64,000 nt of DNA from Albula goreensis (taxonomy: Eukaryota; Chordata; Actinopteri; Albuliformes; Albulidae), in NCBI GenBank assembly GCA_022829145.1, contig CM040764.1, positions 8,541,144 to 8,605,143 on the forward strand, given 5' to 3'. The translations under genes and the position numbers were made by a program. Below, piece by piece: positions 27,030 through 39,271 of this stretch (within the stretch, counting starts at the first letter, position 1; each line of letters opens with the position of its first letter). The notes under the pieces are model-generated. The model was not told the DNA's origin. It searched no databases and worked only from the letters and a program-made list of their open reading frames with translations.

Positions 27030-28500
27030 TAATTAAAGCTGATACAGAGGGGGGATCTAAGTATAAGGACCAACAATGGCTATTCTGCCATTACATAGAC
27101 AGATTGCTGTTTACTTAAGAACCGTGGGCTGTGACTCGGACAAAACCTCAAAAGATAAAACGGATTAGAATGTCATTCAAAAGATGACTGACTCAGTCTT
27201 ACTGGATTGCCGGGATTACTGGCCGAGACAGGCTCGGTAATTCTTTTCAAAACATGTTAAAATGGTGCTGAATCTAAAAAGCAAAAGAATAATTTATCAT
27301 CTTTCATTCATTGTATATTAAACGTGTTAAAAGCAGTCAAGCTGGGAGCCAGAAGGTTTAATAATGACAATCTATACCGGATCTTTCAATCCACTAAAAC
27401 TAGCTGTGCTTTATAATTCACTTTTACTGCCACTTATAAGTGTTTTCAAAGTGAAGCTCAGAGTGAGCTCAAATTGAGGGTGTGTTTGTGACTTCTCAAC
27501 TCAGATATCAGCAGCAAAGTTTGAGGTGAACTGTATTTTTCTATTTTTTGGGGAAAAAAGTGAAAAAAACTAGTATCAAAATTGATGACACTGGATGTAA
27601 TTAAAGAATGCTCATGGTCGGAAAACAGTCCTCAAATGTTTGGGTAAATGTTTCTGGCACATACAGCTTCCTGTATGTCTCTTGAAGGATTTTTTTTATG
27701 TGATGAGGAAAACTGCAGGAATGCTCTTTGAATAATAATTCAGTTTTGTTTTTCACTGAAATTTTGTTGTTCCTACTAATTCTATCTGGAAAGTGAATTG
27801 AAAGGCACTGGGAAAATTCTGTAAATGCAGAAGCTCATTTCCAGTCATGGTATTTCGCTTCACAGTTGAGGATGACCATCAGAATCAGAGAATGTGTCTC
27901 AAGTGTGTACGCTTCCCATGCTGACAGGAATCTAAAATGGGAATCAAAATCAGACTGTGTCCCCAAGTTCTTCACATGCTCCTTGCCTGTTAGTACATTA
28001 GAATTTACTAATTGCTTCACATTGTGTCCGAGAATCCAACAATCTGGCATGTTCCAATAGAAGGAGCTTCCTGAAACTTCAGTGGGTTTAGTGCAGATAG
28101 ATCAGTTTGTTTATTGAAGAGGCATTTTGTGTTTGCAAGGATGAGACTTGAATGGCTGTTTCTTTTTCTTTTTGTTTTTGTCTGCCTCTTTGAGTGTCTG
28201 TGCAACTATAGACAAATGCTTCACGAAGCTCTCCAGTCGCTTCTCTGTCTAAAGTGTTTGTTTTTTAAAAGGAGAGTGTTCATTTTGTTGACAAACTTTG
28301 GCTTGGGCCAGCACTTCCTCTCGCAAAACCCTTAATGCTTTGCGCAAACTCTTCCCCCTAAAAAACCTGAAGAAATTGTCCAGTTTGCTCTGCTCTTCAG
28401 ACCTCTAATTAGCACAGAAAGACCAGGCCAAAAACAAAGCACACTGGAAAAACAAAAACCATTCTATTATTTTTTTTAAAGCCATCCTCAACTCCCAAGA
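27030..28500. other. AT-rich intergenic stretch
   Basis: No gene, island or repeat family is recognised. The small open frames near 27835-28335 overlap on both strands and appear incidental. Confidence 0.55.
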
Positions 28501-28509
28501 GGAACCCCC

Positions 28510-28551
28510 AACACACAAACACACTCACACACACACAAACACATACACACC
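28510..28551 (+). repeat. CA-rich simple repeat
   Basis: Imperfect ACACAAAC/ACACTC units immediately upstream of element C2. Confidence 0.85.
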
Positions 28552-28599
28552 CCACCCTGAATTCTAATGGAAGATGCCATATTTTCTCGTAAACTGGTC

Positions 28600-29060
28600 A
28601 CCGTGGAGACCATTTATCCCCCCCACCCCCCCAATCCCTGGCCCCTCCTCCCTATTGATACCTCTTTTTTCCCCCTCAACATAAAACAGAAAGTGGCCTG
28701 AATGGGCTCTGAGGTAGGTAAATGTATTCAGTGACATCGGCCGGATGATTCTATTCTGCGCGATTCCTGTAACATTTGTTTCCAGTCTTGTCTGAGGGTT
28801 GGGACTCTGTGTTTGGTCCATTGTCCCACGTGCACTCCACACAAGGCATGCAGTTAATGCCGGCCTTGTCCGGCACCACCCGAGCAGAAAGTTTTTGCCG
28901 GGGGTTGGGGGGGTGGACAAAAGGGGTGGTAGGGCCACCTTGGGTTTGCTATGGGAAGCCCCTCTCGCCGAGACTCTCAAAGGAAGTGCCGTATGGGACG
29001 ACGAGGAAGGCCTTTGGTGAAAAACTTTCGAGTGCCCCCTTCATTCCATCCACATCTGGT
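28600..29060. promoter_or_regulatory. Duplicated non-coding element C2 (paired with element C1)
   Basis: The element carries the same ordered blocks as C1: a 40-bp block at 28695-28734 (36 of 40 identical), TTTGTTTCCAGTCTTGTCT at 28775-28793, and AGTTAATG with GGCCTTGT at 28852-28869. It sits in a GC-rich island extending to about 29060, and GC-rich sequence continues to 29510. Open frames here (138 and 115 codons) run on both strands with Gly/Pro-rich content and are not convincing. A regulatory role is inferred from retention of blocks after duplication. Confidence 0.6.
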
Positions 29061-29519
29061 GTTTGGGCACCAGCCCTTCCCCAGGAGAGCCTAGAAAAGG
29101 GGTCTTTCTCTTGCCCCTCGTAGAAATCGGGATTGCCTCTTCGCTGCCTCTTTGCTGTGATATAATGCGCGGGGAGTGGGGTGCCCTGTGGACCAGGCTG
29201 CTCTGGGGCGAATAGAGGGGGTGGATTTAAACCCGATGGCCCGTTGGTCCATCACACACGCGGTACAGTCTCTCCTCCAGGCCCACTCTCGCCCACTCGC
29301 ACTCATCCACCACCATCCCCCCCACCCGCCTCCAGTCTACCACCAGAGAGTAGGAGTGGGATCACTAAAAAACCACCAACTTTTTGCCAGGAGCGCGAGA
29401 GGAATGTTTCATCCTCTGTGCGTTCAGACTGCATTTTCAAAGGCAGGTGCTTTGGGTCCACCCGGGGCCCTCTGCGGTGAACAGTCGCCAGCGCACCTTA
29501 CCGTTGTCACTTAACATTT

Positions 29520-32293
29520 AAATCTCCTCATAGCACGAATACCGATTTTTGAGTTTTCTGGAGGAAATCAATCCATTCTGGCACTTTCCATGGTTTCAAT
29601 TTTTGTGTGAGATGCAGGATGTGAGTCATGATTGTACTGTAAGCTCCATCTGTCCTACATAAAAGTACAGGCAGATTGAAGCCAGATATTGTAAGAAATA
29701 ACATTTTCCAAGTTTCTTTTTAATTTTTCTACACATCAATTAATGTTACGTTCACAAAACCCAACAGCAAAAAAGTTCAAAATTTGTGTTGAGAACCTCA
29801 AACGATTTTACTCGAGTCAGAGATCCACCCAGCTCTGAGTCGGGTGAACTTTTCTCTGCTGAGCCGCTATTAAGTTCTAGTTTCGCTAACAGGAATTCAA
29901 AATGAAAAGGGGGGGTGGAAAGGCTACCAATACTATGTTCTTATTGCTTTCATGATGTAGCCTCCATAGGAATTAAAAGACCTCTCCACACTGCTTGCTT
30001 TACTCTGATTGAAGCTTTTTAATCCGACGTGACTCAGAAATAAGGAACTTTAGCAGAACTGAAATGGGTCCTACAACACGACGGTCCGGTTTATGACTTT
30101 TAAATCCCTCATGAATGAAAAGCGGGGGGGATGGGGGGACCTCACAAGAAAGGACCACACGTGCAAAAAAGCGAATAATCTTGAAGAATATTTAATAGAG
30201 TAGTAGAGTTATTGGTAACCGGTAGAGTTTTTGTTGGCTTGCATTCAGTCAAAATTTGCTGTTAACCTGCTACCTCATAATTAAATAATTTTATGCCTTT
30301 TCTGTGCAGGAGCAGTTTGGTGTGCTCATTTTTATTATTGCTAAACTCTTCAAAATGTGTTAAAATAAAAATGAACACTTGCATGTAATTGTGCCAAAGT
30401 TAAGGACATAATGTTGATAAAAGCCAACCTTAGTCTCTATATGGAGTATATGGAATCCAATCAAAATTGACTTTATTATTTAACAGACACATGCTGCTAT
30501 TTTAGAATGAAAAGGACACGTTCCAAAGGACATGTTTCCTTTCTCCAATATAATAGAAAATACTCAGAGAAACGTATGTTGAAATGCAAAGTCTGTGTTT
30601 GATTAAATTGCATAAGCTCTTAACAACACTAAGTGCATTTGATTGGATCTCAGCCATATTCATTACTACTCTATATTTGATCACATTACATGTGACTCTG
30701 TCCTTTGCCATCTTCCACACTGCTCTGTGTAATATTGCTTTATGTTTTATGTATTACTAAGGTACTGTGAGATATGGGGTTCAGAAATTAAGAAGCCAAG
30801 TTTTGATTATGAAACCTCTAACTTTGCCCTCTCTCTCTTGACAGGACTATCCATTTTTCTACATCATTTTAGTATCATTAATCTAGGTGCTGTAGGGCTT
30901 AAAAATTCATTCGGTCCCATCACAATGCAAGATAAACAGGCAGCGCTATTTAAACAAGGTTCAGCCATTATCATCTCCTTCCTTTGTAAGATCACGTCTA
31001 AATACCTTCACATACATCAGCGCAACCCTGAAAAAGTGTTCAATTGGATTCAGGAAGTACATCATTTTAAAATGCCTGGTGGTTCTAACCAAAGTCTCCA
31101 GGCACTGTTTCAGTGCACCAAATTCCTGATGTTATAAAATTACAGAATAAAATGTATTATCTTAAACTTTATTAGACCAAGACTAAGTGTTGCACTGTTT
31201 TGTTTTTTACTATAAAAAATACTATTTATTTTGCCCTGACACAGATATTATACAAATGTGGGTTTCCAAATAAGAGCTGCGCTGATTAGTCAATAGAATA
31301 TGGTCGTTTAATTGTCGTGCCATGAGTTTGCTGGAGTTGGATGGACAAAAGCTTCCTAAGTCTTAATTTAATGGAGAATGGCAGTAGAAATCCCTTTACT
31401 CAAAAACATCCATGTACCATTTTATTTTTCTCATATCAAATGCATAGTTTTACCTATATTCTTTCGTTCATGAATTACTCAAATAAAACAAGTCACCATT
31501 GAATTATATCCAACATTACTTCATTCATGGTCAATTTGGAAAAGACATTTTTGAAAATACAACTGTGAATGTAATATTGATTGTAGCTCATTGAATATAA
31601 TAGACTCCTCGATAACGTAGCATTGCTTTTGAATTACTGGGATTCCAGTAAACATGGTTGGGATACTTTGAGATTTGTTTGTGGCTCAGTCATAACTCAC
31701 AACATACTTTTCCATGTCATAAATGCTACAGTAACACATGTCGCCACTAGAGGGTAGTGTTGGTTCTTGGTTAGCACATTAGTCCATTTGGCATGATTGA
31801 AATCAGCACAAAGTCCTAAAATGTAATTTAAATAACTGCAACATTAGCCAATTATTTTATGTATTCTTTTAAGAAAATGCACATATTATACACTAAATTT
31901 AGTAGCGGTGTGTACCTGCACATGTAGTCTGATGTTGAAATTCTTGCCTCTTAAACCCTCTTCACACCTTTAAACACATCCTTCATGTCAGTTAAATGGC
32001 CATATGTTTTATTCTGTGATATTGATCACAAACTGAAACATGTTTTTGTTGTCTGCTTTTGTCACGGCTCACGGTTAGCCCTGGTGTGAAAAGACAATCT
32101 TCCAATATTGAAAGTCATTAAGAATTTCAGAGCTGTGTTATCACAAGCTTTTAATGTTTTTTTTTCCTTTCTTCACATAACAGACCTCAATTTTGAATAC
32201 TTGATGACAGAATCACAAAAAAATGGAGACAGCATCAAGCTTTGCAAAACACCAAGAATACTCTAAAAGGGAATGTATTTCTGTGCTGGTTTT

Positions 32294-32332
<39 letters not shown>

Positions 32333-32640
32333 CATATGTGCACCTTCATGAGAATACTTTTCTAAAATAATATAGTCCACAGTGATCAAGATATGGAAAT
32401 AGATATTGTAGCTGTTGTAATGACCTGTTCACTCTGCTTACTCTATCAGCAGAACTAATGGGGACATTTTCAGAACAAACCTGGACTCACCCAAAACACT
32501 CAGCCCAGTCCAGGAACCATGCGAGGAAAAGGTCCAGTCACTCCCAGGGTGTGAACCTGAATTCAATGCTTAGGCAGTCGGGAGGTACCATTCAGACCCA
32601 TGTCAGTGAAGGTAATACTACAGGAATCCTATGGTGGGAT
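29520..32640. other. AT-rich intergenic stretch
   Basis: The background is AT-rich, with a (TG)n tract at 32299-32329 and a G-run near 30125. An open frame of 131 codons at 30742-31137 lacks splice context, family signature and codon bias; I do not regard it as a gene. Confidence 0.55.
32299..32329 (+). repeat. (TG)n microsatellite
   Basis: About 15 TG units. Confidence 0.95.
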
Positions 32641-32654
32641 GTGGTATGGCAGGG

Positions 32655-32840
32655 ACAGAAGGAGGGGTCCATTAAGATTCAAGAGGAGGGTATACAGGAC
32701 CAAGGCTTGGTGTCAGTCAGCCCAAGTATAGTGAGTAAGGGAACAGTGAGTAGGGTCCACTAAGAATAGTGTAGTAATACATTAACAGTGAGTATGGTCC
32801 ACTAAGACTCTAGAGTAGCGATACAGGAACAGTGGGTAGC
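32655..32840 (+). repeat. Imperfect tandem repeat, period about 43 bp
   Basis: Units beginning AACAGTGAGTA-GGTCCACTA start at 32742 (42 bp) and 32784 (44 bp), with a third partial start at 32828 (AACAGTGGGTAGC). An older diverged unit with GGGTCCATTAAGATTC lies upstream near 32668. The array ends at the boundary of the MITE-like element at 32842. Confidence 0.8.
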
Positions 32841-32841
32841 A

Positions 32842-32984
32842 TGGGCATCAGTTTGTTTTGAAAAGTGCTGGGGACAACAACAGGTTCAACTAACTAAAGG
32901 CTTTCAAAAAGTGGTGGGGATGAAATGGGCCATGACAAAAAGTGGTGGGGACATGTCCCCAGCGTCCCCGGCGTAAGACGCCCA
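32842..32984. mobile_element. MITE-like non-autonomous repeat
   Basis: A segment of about 143 bp is bounded by short terminal inverted repeats, TGGGCATC (left) and GACGCCCA (right), differing at one position. The interior holds several copies of AAGTG-TGGGGACA, and GGACATGTCCCC at 32949-32960 is a perfect palindrome. This 'GTGGTGGGGACATGTCCCC' pattern resembles an interspersed repeat common in fish genomes. No transposase is present. The exact superfamily is not assigned. Confidence 0.55.
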
Positions 32985-33189
32985 CGGTGGGTGGGTTTGG
33001 AGTCAGAGGCAGTAGGGGGAGACCCGCTCAGACCAGTGAGACACGCACTTCTTATGGGTTTTTTTAATGAAATGAAGAGACAGATGTCAGGGATCCACTC
33101 AGACCCAATGCATCATAATTCAGGGCACATGCCCCAAATAAGCTCCACCAAAAGAGCACTTTAATTGCATCATCCTTAATTTAGAGCGC

Positions 33190-33480
33190 AAAAAGCTTGT
33201 CAGGAAAAATTTCTGTCCTCCAGTTTGTGGCTTATTTCTCCCCCCTTCAGCCTCTGGCTCTGAATCATAGTCACGGAGCTGAGAACAAACGGAGTCGACA
33301 AACGCGCAGGAAAAAATTTCATCCCCCTGAATTCTGATTGGCGATAAATATTAGTGGTGACAGCTGGGGCATTCAGCGATTCGAGACACGCTAATTAGTA
33401 GCTGTCAGGCTGTAAAGTATGTTTGCTGTTTGCATCAGCCTTGTAAAGGATTTGTGCAGTTGGGAGCAGAAATTACCCTC
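33190..33480. promoter_or_regulatory. Candidate regulatory island
   Basis: The island contains AGTCACGGAGCTGAGAACAA (near 33269), a CTGATTGGCGATAAATATTA segment (CCAAT and GATA/homeodomain cores, near 33334), and ACACGCTAATTAGTAGCTG (homeodomain palindrome TAATTA, near 33386). No coding frame is supported. Regulatory function is inferred. Confidence 0.4.
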
Positions 33481-34189
33481 GCTTGCTCCCACCCACCCAA
33501 AACAGTCACCTATCTCAGTTTGGTAAACTGCATAACTTAACATGTTTCTTTGAATGCCAGATTTCACAAATAGTATTATGTACGAATGTACAAAGTTATG
33601 AGCAATGGAAAATGACGTATATGCGGTGTAACACTGTTCACTCTGAGACAGCTGAGGGATTTGTGCATTGAGTTCGTCATCTGGGGGGTTCTGATATTGT
33701 AATTGCTACTACCCAGAGGGGGTCTTTGGAAATTATGTTTGCAATAGGATTTTTTATGCATCTCAAAGAGCTTTGATCATTATTTGTTGCTACTTGCTAT
33801 TGAGTTATTCTAAAGCTGGCTTTGAAACGTTGTCTTTCATAATTGATATGTCAGGCATGCATGATAAAACAAGTTGAATCGCAAAACAGTTACTTTTCCA
33901 GCTTTGTCTTTTTTAAGGAATGTTCCAGGCAAGAGGAATGTTTCTTTTGAAGTCAATAACATTGCAGATCTCCCTGACACATGGAGAGTTGTGTGGTATT
34001 TAAATTTTTTTAAAATATAAAGTTATATTTTTTTAATGTACATATTGTAACTCTCTCCCATTGGAGCACCTCAGGCTACAGTCTTTAGAAAAGACCACAC
34101 AGTAAAATGGTCGATATTAATCAACTCTTATTGACTACATTTTTTTTTTACTCTTTCAGTGTATATTCGTTACTCTCCCAACTCTATTA

Positions 34190-34820
34190 GAGTCAAATCT
34201 GGGACATTAATGGCACACCCTCTTACTTCACCGTTTGCTGAGGGCATCGGCCACCATGTGACCAATGGAGATTTTAGGTGTGTGGCGCTGGAGGTAAATC
34301 CAGGTCTTTTTTCTCGTTTGGACAAAAGAGCAGATGAGAGAGAGAGAGGCATAAGGCCACTCATGGTGCTGTTTGCTCTTGCTCGGCCACTGTTGACTCA
34401 GATGTGGTCTGTACGCAAGGGGTCAGGGGGAGACCCATTGGAGTGGGGTGTGGGGGGGGGCGGGCTTCTTTCTGATGTAGCCGGACTTACTGGATTAGGC
34501 AAATGCAGGCCCGCGAGGGGGCGGAGATTAGCCAACCGTCTTGACAGGACATGATGGATTAGGTTCCTTTGTGAAAGGGGGCGGGGGCGGGGATGGTGGT
34601 GGTTTGCGGACTTGCATGGGCAGGGGGACATCGGCACAGGGGCGACTGCTCCAACTCGGGATCAGTCTGTTGTCAACAGGGGATAATCCCGTTTGTCACG
34701 TCCCTCCGAAAATTTGAGGTTCGGGAGAGGCCGGTCGGCACACACGCATACACACACACAGAGTTTCGCACACTTGGCGGAAACTTTTCTTCCTCCCTAT
34801 GGGCCTGATGTTTACAGAGC
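34190..34820. promoter_or_regulatory. Large GC-rich island, candidate regulatory element
   Basis: G-rich plus strand with several homeodomain-like cores: GGGACATTAATGGC (34201), TACTGGATTAGGC (34489), GGAGATTAGCC (34521), GATGGATTAGG (34553) and GGATAATCCC (34681). The last is a perfect palindrome of the Otx/Pitx-type GGATTA family. Open frames on both strands are Gly/Arg/Pro-rich. Repeated GGATTA-like sites within about 200 bp are seen; an enhancer role is inferred. Confidence 0.4.
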
Positions 34821-35489
34821 TGTGTGCATCTGCTTGGTCCAAGGTAATGACATGATTAGACAGGCTGATCACATTGCAGGACTCTACAGGAATGTGCCTT
34901 GTGCCTCGCTAAGGAAACGCTGGATGAGTGTAAACAGCACATCTTGTAGTCTGACTTTTTCTCCAATGTTGTCCAGGTCATGTGTCTCACTTACTGTTCA
35001 TTTCGACCATGTGTTTCCCACTGCCATCCACTCTGTATGGGTTTGTCCCCAGATTTAGCTTTGGTCCCATCCTGCACACAGTTCTACAGGGTGCCGTGTT
35101 TTTCTACTGATATACAAATCAGTACAGGTCTTTCTAATGGAAAGAAGCAAAAAAACAAATTAAGGTTTTCACACCTGACAATGTTGACCACAGGCAGTGG
35201 AGACCTGCATAAGCCAATAGTGAAGCAATAAAGTCCAAAACACAGTGTCCCTTCCTGTAATTGCAACTTTGTTGGTTGAAATAATGAGTCTTCAAGTGAA
35301 TTGTAAAAACACATTGTCTCATAAGATATTCTTGTAAGGCCACTCATTTGAAGATTCTGATGTAGACCAGAGAAATTCAGAACATAAGTCATTATTTCAA
35401 TCAATAAAGTTGACAAGACAGCAAGAGACACAGCGCTGTGGAGTCTGTTTTGTCATTGGTGGAAGGAGTGGGAAAGCATGTCTCTCCCC

Positions 35490-35790
35490 CTTCGTACCGG
35501 AAACATGGCAGGCCTTTGGACCCAGCAAGCGTGACGCACCGTAGATCCAGACCCTTTTCGCTGGCATTCCGCGCTGATCTCAGCGCAGCCCTGTGTCACC
35601 TCATCCCCCCCTTTGTCCGCACATCAGGTGCTGCGCGTGGGCGTCTTCTCATCGCGTACGCCGGCGGAGGGGCACGCTCCGGCTGCTTCCGTCGCCCCGC
35701 CGAGCGCCACGCGGTCTGTCGCACCATACGTCCCGCTGGGGTGCCAAAACACGCTCCCTGAAACGCGCGCCCGCACCGAGAGCAGATACA
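35490..35790. promoter_or_regulatory. CpG-dense island in the desert
   Basis: CpG dinucleotides are frequent (for example GCGCGTGGGCG, CATCGCGTACGCCGGCGG, CGTCGCCCCGCCGAGCG and AACGCGCGCCCGCACCGAG within 35630-35780), unlike the CpG-poor flanks. Open frames occur in several frames on both strands, as expected in such sequence. It could be an orphan CpG island, an unannotated promoter or a regulatory element; no splice donor for a first exon is obvious. Confidence 0.5.
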
Positions 35791-36119
35791 GGCACTCAGC
35801 AGCACACACAAATGTTTAATGCAACAGAAGTAGTAGCAATTGAATTTACTCATAGTTCAGAGTCACAGACAGAATTACATACCAATTTACATACATAGAA
35901 ACAACATAATATCAAATATGCATCAGAAAAATATAAGAATTTAAGCATTTCTTTCATTTTAGCAAGTCTGGGTTTAAATAAATAACCTTAATTTTACTTT
36001 CATTTTTATGAGATAATTGACCTGTTTCAGCATTCAACATCACAATTATGCCATTTAACTTTTAGAGCCTGAAAATGACATGACTGTATGTCATCACACT
36101 ACTGGTCAAAACTGACCTG

Positions 36120-36540
36120 GCAGTTCAGCATGACTTTAAAGACTGCAGGAGCGTGCAGGAGTAGAGTAATTGGCCTCCATTTGCCGTAGCTCAGAGGGAG
36201 AAGGCTTCTCCTTCCCTGTTTATTCCGTCTCATGGGTCCTAATGGCTCTGCTGTGCCAGGCAGCACATGCTCCGTTCACCGTTCACCCAGGCAGCACTTA
36301 AAGCTTCGTGTCAAGCATCCGCTGCGAGACGTGAAGCTTCCCCAGGGCGCCGCTTGTCAGAGACTCATGACATCACGTCAGGGTTACGGCCGCTGACAGA
36401 CAGCGCACGCGGACACTTCCCGCGCCGCAAATGATACACCGAGGGGTGAAGCCGTCACTTAGCGGCGCCGGGCCTTGTCGCTCGCAAGCACGACCCTGCT
36501 CTGCTCGTGTGCCAGGGTAGGCAGCAATGAGTGCAAGATG
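36120..36540. promoter_or_regulatory. GC-rich island, candidate regulatory element
   Basis: Island with GAGTAATTGGCC (near 36166), CATGACATCACGTCAGGG (CRE-like TGACATCA/ACGTCA, near 36367) and several CGC clusters (36394-36480). It lies 330 bp beyond the CpG-dense island at 35490-35790. No coding sequence is recognised. Confidence 0.3.
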
Positions 36541-36555
36541 TTACCCTCCCCCCCT

Positions 36556-36586
<31 letters not shown>
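36556..36586 (+). repeat. (AC)n microsatellite
   Basis: About 15 AC units following a C-run. Confidence 0.95.
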
Positions 36587-36591
<5 letters not shown>

Positions 36592-36709
36592 TGCGGGCGC
36601 GGTCTCTTTCACTCCCTGCCTCAGGTCTTCCCGGCCTCTGCTCTATGTACACAGCTGGCGAGGGGAGACTTTTTCCTGTCAGACCTGATGCTCGCTTGAG
36701 AAACTGATG

Positions 36710-38190
36710 CGAACACATACGCAAGAGAAATGCACAGGGATTTCAAACTCTCCAGCAACTCCCTGCTCCAAACAGTTTTTTTTCCACATCTTTTGCAAAG
36801 TCTCTTGATTTAGTTATTTCTTCAGCTTTGTATTTTCAGTTTAATCCTGACCTCCCTTCACTACTTACCCTGGCTGTCAGCCATCTCTGGCTGAACCCAC
36901 CCGAACTCATGTGTATGTCCTCTGAAGTGCCCAGATATCTATTAGAAGTGACAGGCCCTGCTCTCCTGAACCATGGAGGATGGTTCTGGTTTCCGTGAAT
37001 GGATTCAGGACTGTGTGGGTTTCCTGATAACGTTCCCTAAAACCCGGAGGGCCCCGGTGAGAGCAGGTGTTTGCGTAGGTGCGGACACACCCAAGCTTCC
37101 CGTTGAGCTGGATCTATGGGGGAAACAGTGGGGAGGCAAGGAGGCATAGACACTGTTAACAAAACCAAGCTCTCTCCCTAAGGGCTGTGGGAGGGAGCGA
37201 TTATTCACCAACACACCCTTTAAAAGACCCCCTGAGTGTCAAACCAGAGACCAGAGAGCCCCCCCCCTTCCATGCCCATCTGTAGGCTCTGTGCTAAGGA
37301 GGACATGGGGGCTGCGGGTTTGAGGATGTGGGTGGGGTACAGCTGGACTCAGACTCCCCTTGGACAATCTCCAGCCCAGACAAACCACTCCCTGCATGAA
37401 GCAAGACAGAGCAACTGTCTGCTAAATCATTATTAATTGCAGAAGCTGAGGTGGGGAGTGGTCGTCAAGGGAGGGAGTAGCTCTTTTTTTGGGAAACTCC
37501 CCAAACCCTTGTGTGCGTGCATGTGTGTGAGTGAGTGTGTTGTGGTAGGCTGATGCTGTCTGCAGCCAAGGAGTGACTGTGGGGATTGTACGAGCCATCA
37601 GGAATGTGGATAATAACATATTTCTGGGTTGGGAGACTGGTTTGTTCGTCCGCCCTGGATTAGCTGTTTTGGCTCGCCGCTCTGGTTAGAAACACATGTG
37701 CAAGACCTCCCAGTCAATGCTGCTGCTTTGCGATATGCAATGCAATGCAAAAAAAAGTGACACTCTGTCTTGGTGGCGATCGCTGAAGTTTTGGCACGAT
37801 CGCAAAAGTTTGGGTTGGGCAGGCAGATACGGGATCTGGCTCTCGCGTATAAGTGGCTTCCTTTTAGCAGTGGCCCGCCCAAACCCTGACAATGACAAAC
37901 AGGCAGGAAACGGCGAGGACAACCACTTATGAGCTAAGCTGTCTCAACTATCTGAAGACCACACTGGAGAAAACCAGTGTTTACTGGATACATGAAGGCC
38001 GTTGACCTAGCGATGGGAGAAGGAGGTTTCGTGATATCACAAATAGGTGGAGCTAAAATATGTTCAGTATCTGAACGCGTTGTTCCAATCATTGTGTTTT
38101 GATGTGGAAATGCAAAAACCTTTTGATTGGTTTGAGGAAATCAATGACTGACAGCTTATTGTGGCTCCACCCATACTGACAAGAACCCCA
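36710..38190. other. Intergenic stretch, mixed composition
   Basis: No supportable gene. Moderately GC-rich patches near 37010-37330 and 37640-37920 contain short open frames on both strands without signatures. GATCGCTGAAGTTTTGGCA and GATCGCAAAAGTTTGGG (near 37778 and 37799) form a short local direct repeat. Confidence 0.45.
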
Positions 38191-38200
38191 GTCAATCAAT

Positions 38201-38294
38201 CAATTCAATTTTTTTTTTCAGCCAAAGGGTATCATCTACCAGAATATGGCCCTTGGCCCATGTTCATTTCAGTCCTTCCTATGAATAAAGCTGA
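38201..38294 (+). repeat. Interspersed repeat, copy 1
   Basis: CAATTCAATTTTTTTTTTCA, then GCCAAAGGGTA, ATCATCTACCAG, TTCATTTCAGTCC and GAATAAAGCTGA, align in order with the copy at 39272-39369. The family is not identified. Confidence 0.6.
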
Positions 38295-39271
38295 AACCTC
38301 ACTCTCCCATTTGTACTATGACCATACCACAGTGGCCTGGAAGTCCTTCTTCTGATGATTACCAGTCATTTTCCTCAGAATGGACTGTTTTTCCCATGAT
38401 CCCTTTGAACTTTGAAGGTTGTGGAGAGCAGCCAGTGAGACTTTTGCTACCTTGTTGAATGATGTTTACTTGGTTAACCATGCACTATAATGTGATGAAT
38501 TTTACACTGCACTTTGGCATTACTTGATATTTTTTTTTTTATCAAACGATGATGATACGAAGCAGGCTCCTTGGATGTAATTTGGAATCTGTTGCACTGT
38601 TTATCTTTATGTATGAGGTATGATGTTCTTTAAGTGAATGGAATCATCCTAAAGCGGCTCGAGCATACACACAGAGGGACACGGCACATCGCTGCTTGAG
38701 TGCAGCAGAAGGGCTTCATCCTCTCGCGGTGTGGTCTGGGCTTCCCAACATGGGCATGTTCTGCGTCTGGAGGAAAAGTCCAAACCGCCACCTGTGAGTG
38801 ACAGCTGTCTGCCCCTCCCACCTGCCTCCCTTGTCCCATCAATCACTCTGCACCACAGGCAGCCTCCCCCCTCACCTGCCTCACGCCCTAAACCCAAACA
38901 GATGAGACTACCCCCCCTCCTCACCCCCCACCTCCCCCTTTCCTCTGGTCCAATCCCCATCATTCCCGCCTCAGCCTGCAGTGTCAATCCATCATTCATC
39001 CTGACGCCTACAGTCTGAGGGAGTTTGCGCTTGTGGGTCTTTTGGGTTTGGTGGCCTGAATGGAAACAAACATGGACATGTGTGACCTGCTGCCCATAAC
39101 AATGTTGGTTCAGTCCCTATGCTCCAAGGACAGGGGCCAGCCTACCCTGGACAGACAAGTTGCTGTCCATCAAAAAAGTCCACAACCTCCTATTTGAGTT
39201 ACATTGTGAAAAGGTAACCAACCTAAAGTGATTTCAAATGAAGAAATCACCAGCCTGTCAAAATAGTCATC

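Noticed and set aside
28564..29514. Several 100-138-codon frames on both strands near element C2
   Set aside because: GC-rich sequence leaves all frames open. The duplicated blocks diverge by indels of 7 and 30 bp between copies, which do not keep a common frame.
30742..31137. 131-codon frame
   Set aside because: Looks protein-like at first, but lies in AT-rich DNA without splice sites, codon bias or a recognisable domain.
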